A stretch of DNA of 10,538 nt, taken from Actinomycetes bacterium. Lineage in GTDB: Bacteria; Actinomycetota; Actinomycetes; Propionibacteriales; Propionibacteriaceae. The first letter of the stretch is position 1. Every line of letters starts with the position of its first letter. The notes under the pieces are model-generated. The model saw only the letters and a program-made list of their open reading frames with translations. It ran no database searches and was not told the origin of the DNA. The DNA lies in NCBI GenBank assembly GCA_023432725.1, contig JAEYUH010000201.1, positions 1 to 10,538 on the forward strand, given 5' to 3'. Positions 1 to 6,387 of the stretch are shown here, piece after piece. A program made the position numbers and the translations under genes.

Positions 1-802
1 GCTCCTGGGTCTGGCCGGGGCGGAAGACTCCCGCGCCGAGGGTGCCACAGGCCGCGTCGAGACCGCCGGCAACCACCGGGGTGCCGGTGCGCAGGCCGGT
101 CTGCCTGGCGGCCGCGGCGGTGACGCCCCCGACTACCGCGGTTGGCTCCACTGCCTGGGGGACTCGGGACGGGTCACAGCCGAGCGCGTCGGCGAGCGCC
201 ACGTCAACCCGGCCGGTCGCGACGTCGATGAAGTGCCAGCCGTAGCCCTGGGAGTGGTCCTGACTGGCCACCCCGGTCAACGCCATGACGACGGCGCTGT
301 TGCTCTGCAGGAACCAGCGGGTCCGCTTGAAGACCTCGGGCCGGTAGCGCTCGAACCAGAGCATCTTCGCAGTGGAGTAGCTCGGGCGGAGGCGATTGCC
401 CGCGACGGCCAGGATCTCCTCAGCACTCACCTTCTGGAGGGTTTCGTCGCAGATCGCCTGGGCGCGGGTGTCCATCCAGATCGGCGTATTGGCCAGCACG
501 TTGCCGGCCTCGTCGACCGGTACGCAGGCCCAGCTCTGGCCGTCCACCCCGATCCCGGCCACCTGCCAGGGGTCGAAGGCGCGGCTGGAACACACCTCGG
601 CGATGGTGGCGAGCGCCGCAGTGATCCACTCGTTCGGGTCCTGCTCGACGTGACCGGGCGCCGGCGTCATCAGCGACACCGGCCGGTCGGCCCGGGCGAT
701 GGTGCGACCGGCCCGGTCGACGGCGATCGTGCGGCACCCGGAGGTGCCGACGTCGACCCCGAGGTAGACGCCCTCCGCCGGGGTCTGGCTGGCCTGTGGC
801 AC
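1..802 (-). CDS. FGGY-family carbohydrate kinase, C-terminus cut by the window edge
   Basis: This is an ATP-dependent cytoplasmic sugar kinase of the FGGY family (xylulokinase, gluconokinase and relatives). Only the first 267 codons are present. The N-terminal phosphate loop (VDVGTSG, about residues 16-22), the substrate-loop motif DGQSWA (about 87-92) and the domain-two motif GGLDAACG (about 246-253, with the presumed catalytic Asp249) are all readable. The second ATPase lobe lies outside the window. The GTG start is chosen because GAGGAGG lies 4 bases upstream and the phosphate loop follows within about 16 residues. The gene is divergent from the LacI-family gene at 994, with an operator-like palindrome 19 bases before its start, so that repressor probably controls it. 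The GQSWA and GGLDA motifs differ from those of classical xylulokinase (GQMHG, GGGDN). The substrate is therefore open; a ketose or polyol is my inference from the neighbouring hexose-phosphate kinase and aldolase. Confidence 0.9.
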   Translation of the reverse strand, partial: MPQASQTPAEGVYLGVDVGTSGCRTIAVDRAGRTIARADRPVSLMTPAPGHVEQDPNEWITAALATIAEVCSSRAFDPWQVAGIGVDGQSWACVPVDEAGNVLANTPIWMDTRAQAICDETLQKVSAEEILAVAGNRLRPSYSTAKMLWFERYRPEVFKRTRWFLQSNSAVVMALTGVASQDHSQGYGWHFIDVATGRVDVALADALGCDPSRVPQAVEPTAVVGGVTAAAARQTGLRTGTPVVAGGLDAACGTLGAGVFRPGQTQE

Positions 803-820
803 CTCTCCTCCTCGACGAGG

Positions 821-834
821 GCGAAACGTTTTGC
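821..834. promoter_or_regulatory. LacI-type operator, imperfect palindrome
   Basis: GCGAAACGTTTTGC is a 14-base near-palindrome with the central CG typical of LacI-family operators; one base pair of the dyad is mismatched. It lies 19 bases before the start of the leftward sugar kinase and just downstream of the candidate promoter at 843-872, where a bound repressor would block early elongation. It shares the AAACGTTT core with the palindrome at 966-977, so both are probably read by the repressor encoded at 994-2013. The binding assignment is inference. Confidence 0.65.
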
Positions 835-842
835 TCTGGTTC

Positions 843-872
843 AGATTAGCCCAGCCGCCGAGCCGGACGCAA
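843..872 (-). promoter_or_regulatory. Candidate promoter for the leftward sugar kinase
   Basis: Read on the minus strand, TTGCGT (872-867) and TAATCT (848-843) are separated by 18 bases. The -10 element fits the actinobacterial TAnnnT pattern, while the -35 element matches TTGACA only in its first three bases. The predicted start near 836 puts the palindrome at 821-834 at the beginning of the transcript. The match is modest. Confidence 0.35.
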
Positions 873-928
873 GGCCATCGGACGCCCCTCGCCGAGTTGG
901 ACCAGCCGCGACATCCTGGTTCGACGGC

Positions 929-957
929 TTGACAACCCGGCGTCCCGGCTGGAGCAT
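929..957 (+). promoter_or_regulatory. Candidate promoter for the lacI-pfkB-aldolase operon
   Basis: A perfect TTGACA (929-934) is followed after 17 bases by a weak -10, GAGCAT (952-957). The implied start near 964 falls immediately before the perfect palindrome at 966-977, so repressor binding would cover the initiation region. The consensus -35 and its position relative to operator and ribosome-binding site are the support; the -10 is poor. Confidence 0.5.
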
Positions 958-965
958 GGTGCGGA

Positions 966-977
966 CGAAACGTTTCG
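966..977. promoter_or_regulatory. LacI-type operator, perfect 12-bp palindrome
   Basis: CGAAACGTTTCG is a perfect 12-bp dyad centred on CG, as expected for a LacI-family repressor. It lies 16 bases before the start of the repressor gene, between the candidate promoter and the AGGAG ribosome-binding site at 980-984. With the related site at 821-834 it frames the divergent region, suggesting that the repressor controls itself and both arms. Confidence 0.75.
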
Positions 978-993
978 CTAGGAGCGGGGTGAA

Positions 994-2013
994 GTGGCAG
1001 CTACCTACAAGGACATCCGGCGCCTGACCGGACTGTCACTGGCGACCATTTCCAAGTACTTCAACGGGGGAAACGTCCTGCGCGCCAACCGCGTCCTCAT
1101 CGAGAGGGCGGTCGGCGACCTCGGCTACCAGGTCAACGACTTCGCGCGGGGGCTGCGGAGCCGCCGCTCGCGCACCCTGGGCATCGTGATGGCCGAACTG
1201 AACTCGACCTTCAACACCACGATCGTCTCCGACATGGTGGAGCGCCTGCGGCAAGCCGGGTACGGCGCCATCATCAGCGATTCACGCGGCAGCGCCGAAG
1301 CCGAAGCCGAGGCCATCCACTTCCTGCTCGGCAAGATGGTCGATGGGTTGGTGATCATCCCGGTGGGCGACCAGGTCATGGGGCTGGATGCCGCCCGCGA
1401 CCGCGGCATCCCGGTGATCGCCGTCGACCGTCCGATCGCCGCCAGTGCGGCCGACGCGGTAGTCGTCGACAACCGGGCCGCCGTCGGGTCGGCCGTCGAC
1501 CTGCTCGCGCGCGCGGGTCACAGCGAGGTGGCCCTGCTCGCCGGCCCTGATGCGATGTTCACCATGCGCGAGCGCCGGATCGGGTTCCGGGAGGCGGTGC
1601 GGGCGGCTACTGGACGGGACCCCCGTCCCGAACTGACCGCGCCGGACGAAGCCAGCATCGAGGGCGGCTACCGCGGCATCCGACGGCTGGGTGGCCTCGC
1701 CCAACCACCGACGGCTGTGGTGTGCGCCAACTACGAGTTCACCCTCGGCGCGACGATGGCCCTCAACGAGCTCGGCCCCGATGTGCCGCGCCCGGCGATG
1801 GTCGGTTTCGACAACCTCGACCTTTCCCGCATCATCCGTCCGCGGCCGAGCCTCGTCGTGCAGCCGGTCAGCGAGATCGCCGCCCGGGCAGCGGAGTTGG
1901 TGCTCGGCCGTATCGAAGGCGATCTGGTCGGCGACCCGCGGACGGTTGTGCTTCACACCGAGTTGGTGGTCGGCGACCGTTCCACGCTCGCAGCCCAGGG
2001 AGGTACCCCATGA
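994..2013 (+). CDS. LacI-family transcriptional repressor (module A)
   Basis: This is a DNA-binding regulator of sugar catabolism, 339 residues, the usual LacI-family length. An N-terminal helix-turn-helix (about residues 4-23) ends in the recognition segment SLATISKYFNGGN, an unusual variant of the common TVSRVLNG. A hinge-helix region follows (about 47-58), then a periplasmic-binding-protein-like effector domain. Family landmarks in that domain are VIAVDR (141-146), VVVDN (156-160) and GFDN (271-274). The GTG start is supported by AGGAG nine bases upstream and by the HTH starting at residue 4. The gene is divergent from a sugar kinase and its stop overlaps the next start as ATGA, so it is co-transcribed and translationally coupled with the hexose-phosphate kinase. 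The nearby palindromes at 821-834 and 966-977 are its likely operators. The effector is unknown; a sugar phosphate or the inducing sugar is inference. Confidence 0.93.
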   Translation: MAATYKDIRRLTGLSLATISKYFNGGNVLRANRVLIERAVGDLGYQVNDFARGLRSRRSRTLGIVMAELNSTFNTTIVSDMVERLRQAGYGAIISDSRGSAEAEAEAIHFLLGKMVDGLVIIPVGDQVMGLDAARDRGIPVIAVDRPIAASAADAVVVDNRAAVGSAVDLLARAGHSEVALLAGPDAMFTMRERRIGFREAVRAATGRDPRPELTAPDEASIEGGYRGIRRLGGLAQPPTAVVCANYEFTLGATMALNELGPDVPRPAMVGFDNLDLSRIIRPRPSLVVQPVSEIAARAAELVLGRIEGDLVGDPRTVVLHTELVVGDRSTLAAQGGTP

Positions 2014-2939
2014 CCGTCCTGACCGTCACGCTCAACGCAGCCATCGACAAGCGGTACGACGTGCGCACGGTAGCGCTGGGTCGCGTGCAACGCGTGGACC
2101 GTGTACTGGCCAGCGCCGGCGGCAAGGGGCTCAACGTCGCCAGGGGCGCGACGTTGTGCGGCCAGCGCGTGCTCGCGACCGGGTTCGTCGCCGGGTTCGC
2201 AGGTGGGTTCATCACCGCCGGGGTCGCTGCCGAGGGAATCGGGGACGAGTTCGTCAGGGTCGACGGCGAAAGCCGCACCTGCATCAACATCATCGACGAC
2301 GCCGGGACCTCGACGGAGTTCCTCGAGCCCGGTGTCACGGTGACCCCCGCGGACCTCGCCGCGCTGCAGCGCCGGTTCGTCGCGCTGCTTCCCCAGGTGG
2401 ACGTCGTCACGCTGTCCGGCAGCGCACCGTCGGGCTGTCCGGCCGACGTCTACGCCCCGCTGATCCGCGCAGCGCGGGACGCTGGGCGACCGGTGATCCT
2501 CGACACCAGCGGCGCCGCGCTGGCCGAAGGGCTGCTGGCGGCTCCGTCGGTGGCCAAGCCGAACCGGGAGGAGCTCGCCGCGCTGGTCGGGGCCGAACTC
2601 CCCGTACTCCCCGACGTCATCGCCGCGGCCAGGACGCTGTGCGCCGGCGGCACAGGCTGCATCGTCGTCTCCCTCGGCAGCGAAGGCGCGCTGGCCGTCA
2701 CCGCCGCCAGCGTGCTGCGCGTGCGTGCGCCCCGGGTGACGGCGGTCAACCCGGTCGGCTGCGGAGACGTCCTGGTCGGCGGGCTCGCGAGCGGGCTCGC
2801 CCGGGGCCTGGCGATGCCGGACGCCCTGGCGCTCGCGGTCCGGGTGTCGGCGGCGGCAGCGGCGCACCCGGAGACCGGACGCTTCGATCCCGCCTTCGCC
2901 GACTCCCTCGCTGCCCACGTCATCGTCGAAACGAACTGA
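2010..2939 (+). CDS. PfkB-family hexose-phosphate kinase (1-phosphofructokinase / tagatose-6-phosphate kinase type)
   Basis: This 309-residue cytoplasmic kinase would add a second phosphate to a ketohexose monophosphate, using ATP, to give a 1,6-bisphosphate. The opening TLNAAIDK and the motif GGKGLN (37-42) are typical of the 1-phosphofructokinase/LacC branch. SGSAP lies at 136-140, KPN at 183-185, and the C-terminal anion-hole signature NPVGCGD at 247-253, with Asp253 the expected catalytic base. Cys251 replaces the common Ala or Ser of GAGD/GSGD. A strong AGGGAGG lies 5-6 bases before the ATG, which overlaps the stop of the repressor gene by four bases. A class II aldolase follows after ten bases, as expected if the product is a ketose 1,6-bisphosphate. 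Whether the substrate is fructose-1-P, tagatose-6-P or another epimer cannot be told from sequence. Confidence 0.9.
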   Translation: MTVLTVTLNAAIDKRYDVRTVALGRVQRVDRVLASAGGKGLNVARGATLCGQRVLATGFVAGFAGGFITAGVAAEGIGDEFVRVDGESRTCINIIDDAGTSTEFLEPGVTVTPADLAALQRRFVALLPQVDVVTLSGSAPSGCPADVYAPLIRAARDAGRPVILDTSGAALAEGLLAAPSVAKPNREELAALVGAELPVLPDVIAAARTLCAGGTGCIVVSLGSEGALAVTAASVLRVRAPRVTAVNPVGCGDVLVGGLASGLARGLAMPDALALAVRVSAAAAAHPETGRFDPAFADSLAAHVIVETN

Positions 2940-2949
2940 AGGACAACCC

Positions 2950-3786
2950 ATGCTGAGTTCCTTGCGCGATCTGGCCCGGGCCGCCGATTCGGCCGGCGTC
3001 GGACTCGGGGCGTTCAACGTGATCCACCTCGAGCACGCCACAGCCTTCGTGCGGGCGGCGGAGCTCGCCGGTCGCCCGGTCGTGCTGCAGATCTCGGAGA
3101 ACGCCGTGCGCTACCACGGCGCCCTCGCCCCGCTCTGTCTGGCGACGCTGGCCGTCGCACGCGGGTCGTCGGCCCAGGTGGCGGTGCACCTCGACCACGC
3201 CGAGGACGTCGACCTGATCGCTGAAGCGGTGGAGCTGGGAGTCAGCTCGGTGATGTACGACGGGTCCCGGTTGCCGGATGCCGACAACCGCGCCACGACG
3301 CGCGAGGTGGTAGCCCTGTGCCACGCGAACGGAGTGGACGTCGAGGCCGAGCTCGGTGAGGTGGGCGGGAAGAACGGCGTCCATGATCCGTCCGCCCGGA
3401 CCTCGCCCACCGACGCCGCGCGGTTCGTCGCCGAGACCGGCGTCGACCTGCTCGCCGTCGCTGTCGGGTCCTCCCACGCCATGACCACGAGGGACGCCCG
3501 CCTCGACGAGGACCTGATCCGCGCGATCCGGGCCGGTGTCCAGGTCCCGCTGGTGCTGCACGGCTCGTCCGGGGTCTCCGATCAGGGCATGGTCGGCGCC
3601 ATCGCGGCGGGGATGACGAAGATCAACGTCTCCACTCACCTCAACAAGGTGTTCACCGGGTCGGTCCGGGCGACCCTGGCTGCGGACGAGGGGCTGGTCG
3701 ACTCTCGCAAGTGGCTGGGTCCGGCCCGGGACGCGGTGGCGGCCGAGGCTGCCCGCCTGCTCACCCTCTACGGGCAACCGCGCTGA
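2950..3786 (+). CDS. Class II ketose-1,6-bisphosphate aldolase (GatY/KbaY/Fba family)
   Basis: This zinc-dependent aldolase would cleave a ketohexose 1,6-bisphosphate into dihydroxyacetone phosphate and glyceraldehyde 3-phosphate. Its 278 residues are close to GatY/KbaY (about 284). The motif HLDHAED puts the catalytic Asp at 82 and a zinc ligand at His83, the same numbering as GatY. Other zinc ligands are His176 in GSSHAM and His204 in LHGSSG. MYDGS (102-106), EAELGEVGG (132-140) and KINVST (224-229) are further family motifs. GSSHA and LHGSSG deviate from the usual GTAHG and LHGGSG in the phosphate-binding loops. The ribosome-binding site AAGGA overlaps the stop codon of the kinase upstream, so the two are one operon. 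Fructose-bisphosphate and tagatose-bisphosphate activities cannot be separated by sequence. Confidence 0.9.
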   Translation: MLSSLRDLARAADSAGVGLGAFNVIHLEHATAFVRAAELAGRPVVLQISENAVRYHGALAPLCLATLAVARGSSAQVAVHLDHAEDVDLIAEAVELGVSSVMYDGSRLPDADNRATTREVVALCHANGVDVEAELGEVGGKNGVHDPSARTSPTDAARFVAETGVDLLAVAVGSSHAMTTRDARLDEDLIRAIRAGVQVPLVLHGSSGVSDQGMVGAIAAGMTKINVSTHLNKVFTGSVRATLAADEGLVDSRKWLGPARDAVAAEAARLLTLYGQPR

Positions 3787-3792
3787 GGCTGC

Positions 3793-3807
3793 CGCCGGGT
3801 CCCGGCG
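3793..3807. terminator. Possible bidirectional terminator between convergent genes
   Basis: CGCCGGGTCCCGGCG is a perfect inverted repeat with 7-base arms around one central base (about a 6-bp stem with a 3-base loop in RNA). It lies in the 27-base gap between the aldolase and the convergent LacI-family gene. Position and symmetry fit a shared terminator, but there is no T-tract on either side. A second small dyad, TCAGC...GCTGA at 3814-3827, overlaps the stop of the leftward gene. Confidence 0.35.
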
Positions 3808-3813
3808 TCCCGC

Positions 3814-4833
3814 TCAGCCGGCGCTGACCCGCCCGTCGATCAGGGTCAGCCCGTCCTCCTCGTTGCTGATCACCACGGGGAGGACAATGTCGCGGGCGGG
3901 GGCCTGGAGACCGTCGATCCGCTCCAGGAGCATCTTCGCGGCGGTCAGTCCGAGCTCGCGCGCGGGCAGGTGCGTGACGAGGATCCCCATCGGCGACAGC
4001 ACTACCAGCGGAAGCCCGCCGAAGGCCATCACGCCCGTGGCCGGGGGCAGGATGCCACGGTCGGCCAGCACGCGGATCACGCCGGTCGAGAGCTTGTTGT
4101 TGGCCGCGAAGATCGCGTCCGGGGGTTCGTCAAGCGCGAGCAGGGAGCGCGTCGCCTCCTCGCCGCCGGCGACAGTGAACTCGGCGCGGCGCAGCAGGTC
4201 CGCTGAGGGGGCCGCGCCGGTGAACTCCTCGACGGCCCGGCGCCACCCCGTGGCCCTGTCCTCGGCGGTCTCCACCCGCTCCGGTCCGCTCACGCAGCCG
4301 ATCCGGCGGTACCCCGACTCGAGAAGGATCCGGGTCCCCGCGATCGCGCCGCCGATGTTGTCGGCGACTACCGCGTCGAACTCGTTGCCCGGCGCCCGTC
4401 GGTCGACGCAGACCACAGGGACGCCGCGCACCCGGGCGAGCTGGAGGTCGGTGGTGCGGCTGCTGGGCACCATGATGATGCCGGCCACCGGGTCGCTCAC
4501 CGCCACCCGGAGGTACTCCTGCTCGCGCGCGGGGTCCTCATCGGTGTTGCACAGCATGACCGAGTAGCCCTGGGCGCGGGCCACGTCCTCCACGGCGCGG
4601 GTCATGACGGTGAAGAACGGGTTCTCGATATCGGGCACCATCATGGCGATGATCTCCGAGGACGAGGTGCGCAGCCGCCGGGCGTTCCGGTTGGGGACGA
4701 AGCCGAGCTCGGCTGCTGCCCGTTCCACCGCCGCGGCCCGGCTAGGGGTGACCTTGATGCCGTTGAACACCCGGGACACCGTGGCGGGGGACACCCCGGC
4801 CAGGGCGGCGACGTCGTAGATGGTGACCATCAT
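3814..4833 (-). CDS. LacI-family transcriptional repressor (module B, last gene of the transport operon)
   Basis: This is a DNA-binding sugar-responsive regulator, 339 residues from the chosen start. It opens TIYDVAALAGVSPATVSRVFNG, a textbook LacI helix-turn-helix at residues 4-25 with Pro16-Ala17 at the recognition positions. A hinge region follows (NARRL), then a two-lobed effector domain beginning IIAMMVPDIENPFF. An upstream ATG at 4851 is open but would add six residues before the HTH. The start at 4833 is preferred because it overlaps the stop of the preceding kinase as ATGA, implying translational coupling; no strong ribosome-binding site is seen. As the last gene of the leftward operon it probably binds the palindrome at 10461-10476, making an autoregulatory circuit. 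That pairing is inference, since no second copy of the palindrome is seen. Confidence 0.93.
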   Translation of the reverse strand: MMVTIYDVAALAGVSPATVSRVFNGIKVTPSRAAAVERAAAELGFVPNRNARRLRTSSSEIIAMMVPDIENPFFTVMTRAVEDVARAQGYSVMLCNTDEDPAREQEYLRVAVSDPVAGIIMVPSSRTTDLQLARVRGVPVVCVDRRAPGNEFDAVVADNIGGAIAGTRILLESGYRRIGCVSGPERVETAEDRATGWRRAVEEFTGAAPSADLLRRAEFTVAGGEEATRSLLALDEPPDAIFAANNKLSTGVIRVLADRGILPPATGVMAFGGLPLVVLSPMGILVTHLPARELGLTAAKMLLERIDGLQAPARDIVLPVVISNEEDGLTLIDGRVSAG

Positions 4834-6308
4834 GCGCCGCCCGAGAACCACGGACGCAGCGCCCGGTAGGCGTCGGCGAAACGCTCCAGGTGCCGGGAAT
4901 GGGCCAGCCTGCCGTCACCTGGGGCGAATTCCGATTCCACGCAGGACAGCGTAGGGGCGATCGAGAAGTCGGCGACGCCCAGGCCCACCAGGCCGGTCAC
5001 GGCAGCGCCGAGGCTGTTCGCCTGGACGGTCACGCTGCGGCGCCGGACCGGCACGCCCCAGATGTCGGCCAGCAGCGCCAGCCACACGTCGCTGACGGCG
5101 CCGCCGCCGATCACGTCCACGGCCTGCGTCTCGCGCCCGGCCCGCAAGGGTGCCATGCACAGGGCAAGGGAGTAGCCCACGCCCTCCAGCACCGCACGGG
5201 TGAGGTGTTGACGCCGGTGGTGCATCCGGAGTCCCACGAACACCCCGGAGGCGTCGGGATCCCACCACGGGGAGCGTTCCCCGGTCAGGTAGGGCAGGAA
5301 GAACAGCCCTTCGTCAGCGGCGACGGCGTCCGCCGCGGCGGCGACGAGCTCAGCGACTTCCACGGGCTGCTCGCTGAGCGCCTCGGCCGACCACTGCAGG
5401 GAGCCGGCGCCGGTCTGGGTGGTGGCGAAGGCTCCGAACCGGCCGGGCACCACGTGGCGGAAGCTGAACGAGCGGCGCTGCGGGTCCAGCACCGGCGCTG
5501 CCGAGGTGGTGGCGTACCAGGCGGAGGTGCCGAGGCACACGTAGCCGGGGGAGTCCGGGGCGACACAGCCGGCCCCGACTGACGCCATCGGTCCGTCGCC
5601 GCCGCCGGCGACGACGCGGGTTCCGCGTCGCAGGCCCAGTTCCGCGGCCGCCTGCGCGGTGAGGGACCCGATCACCGTTGTGGACTCGACGATCTCGGGC
5701 CACAGGGCGGCCGGGACCGCGGCGGCGTCCAGCAGCAGGGGCGACCAGGTGCCGGTCGCCAGGTCGTAGGCATCGGTGGACGAGGCGTCGGAATGGTCTG
5801 TGACCAGGGTGCCGGTGAGCCGGAAGTTCACGTAGTCCTTCGCAACACAGACCGCCGCCGTCGCCTCATAGGCTGCAGGCTCGTGCTCGCGAACCCAGAC
5901 GAGCTTGGGCAGCGGGTAGGTGGCGGCGAGCCGGTGACCGGTCACCCGGTAGGCGGTGTCGTCGCCCACCGCCCCGGCCAGCCGTGCCGCCTGATCCGCG
6001 GCCCGCTGGTCGGACCAGATCATCGCGGGCCGGACGGGCGTGCCGGCGGCGTCGAGCATGACCAGCCCCATCATCTGCCCGGAGACGCAGATGCCGTCCA
6101 CCTGGTCGGGCCGCGTCGCTGTCGTCGCCAGGAGTTCGCGGGTCGTCTCCACGACGGCCAGCCACCAGTCCTGCGGGTCCTGTTCGCTGGTGGTGTCGGC
6201 GGCGTAGCGGGTGGGGTAGGACGAGGTCGCGCTGGCGATCATCCGTCCGTCGGCGGCGTGGAGCGACGCCTTGTTGCCCGTGGTGCCCAGGTCGTGAGCG
6301 ATGAGCAT
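4830..6308 (-). CDS. FGGY-family carbohydrate kinase, xylulokinase-like
   Basis: This cytoplasmic ATP-dependent sugar kinase has 492 residues, close to E. coli XylB (484). Landmarks are the phosphate loop DLGTTGNK (6-13), SGQMM (76-80), IWSDQRA (97-103), AKDYVNFRLTG (156-166) and GGGDG (235-239) with catalytic Asp238. YLTGERSPWWDPDASG (340-355) is the second FGGY signature region, and IGGGAVSDVW lies at 400-409. AGAGGA sits just upstream of the ATG. The order of motifs and length match xylulokinases. However, the XylB motifs GQMHG and GDN read GQMMG and GDG here, so residues thought to contact xylulose differ and the substrate may be another ketose or polyol. It follows the binding-protein gene after a hairpin and overlaps the LacI-family gene by four bases. 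Confidence 0.93.
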   Translation of the reverse strand: MLIAHDLGTTGNKASLHAADGRMIASATSSYPTRYAADTTSEQDPQDWWLAVVETTRELLATTATRPDQVDGICVSGQMMGLVMLDAAGTPVRPAMIWSDQRAADQAARLAGAVGDDTAYRVTGHRLAATYPLPKLVWVREHEPAAYEATAAVCVAKDYVNFRLTGTLVTDHSDASSTDAYDLATGTWSPLLLDAAAVPAALWPEIVESTTVIGSLTAQAAAELGLRRGTRVVAGGGDGPMASVGAGCVAPDSPGYVCLGTSAWYATTSAAPVLDPQRRSFSFRHVVPGRFGAFATTQTGAGSLQWSAEALSEQPVEVAELVAAAADAVAADEGLFFLPYLTGERSPWWDPDASGVFVGLRMHHRRQHLTRAVLEGVGYSLALCMAPLRAGRETQAVDVIGGGAVSDVWLALLADIWGVPVRRRSVTVQANSLGAAVTGLVGLGVADFSIAPTLSCVESEFAPGDGRLAHSRHLERFADAYRALRPWFSGGA

Positions 6309-6331
6309 GGGTTCCTCTTCGAAAACGGGAA

Positions 6332-6364
6332 GTGGGGGCGGTCCAGCGTTCAGACCGCCCCCAC
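6332..6364 (-). terminator. Strong hairpin between binding-protein gene and kinase gene
   Basis: Perfect 12-bp arms (6332-6343 and 6353-6364, GC-rich, GTGGGGGCGGTC and its complement) surround a 9-base loop. In the leftward transcript the stem is followed by TTCCCGTTTTC, a short and imperfect U-rich tail; on the other strand no T-run follows. It lies 23 bases past the binding-protein stop and 23 bases before the kinase start. It may be a partial intrinsic terminator or a 3' stabiliser that raises binding-protein mRNA over the downstream genes. Confidence 0.7.
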
Positions 6365-6387
6365 CAGGGACCTACCGCAGCCAGCGA

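Noticed and set aside
233..1027. Rightward open frame crossing the kinase start, the intergenic region and the repressor start
   Set aside because: It overlaps a clear FGGY kinase on the other strand, both operators and the repressor start, and its product shows no family features.
1953..3041. Leftward open frame of about 360 codons over the PfkB kinase gene
   Set aside because: The opposite strand encodes a complete PfkB protein with GGKG and GCGD motifs; the leftward product is Arg/Gly/Asp-rich with no motif.
4834..4851. Upstream ATG for the second LacI-family gene
   Set aside because: It would add six residues before the helix-turn-helix and overlap more of the kinase; the ATGA overlap at 4830-4833 is the better start.
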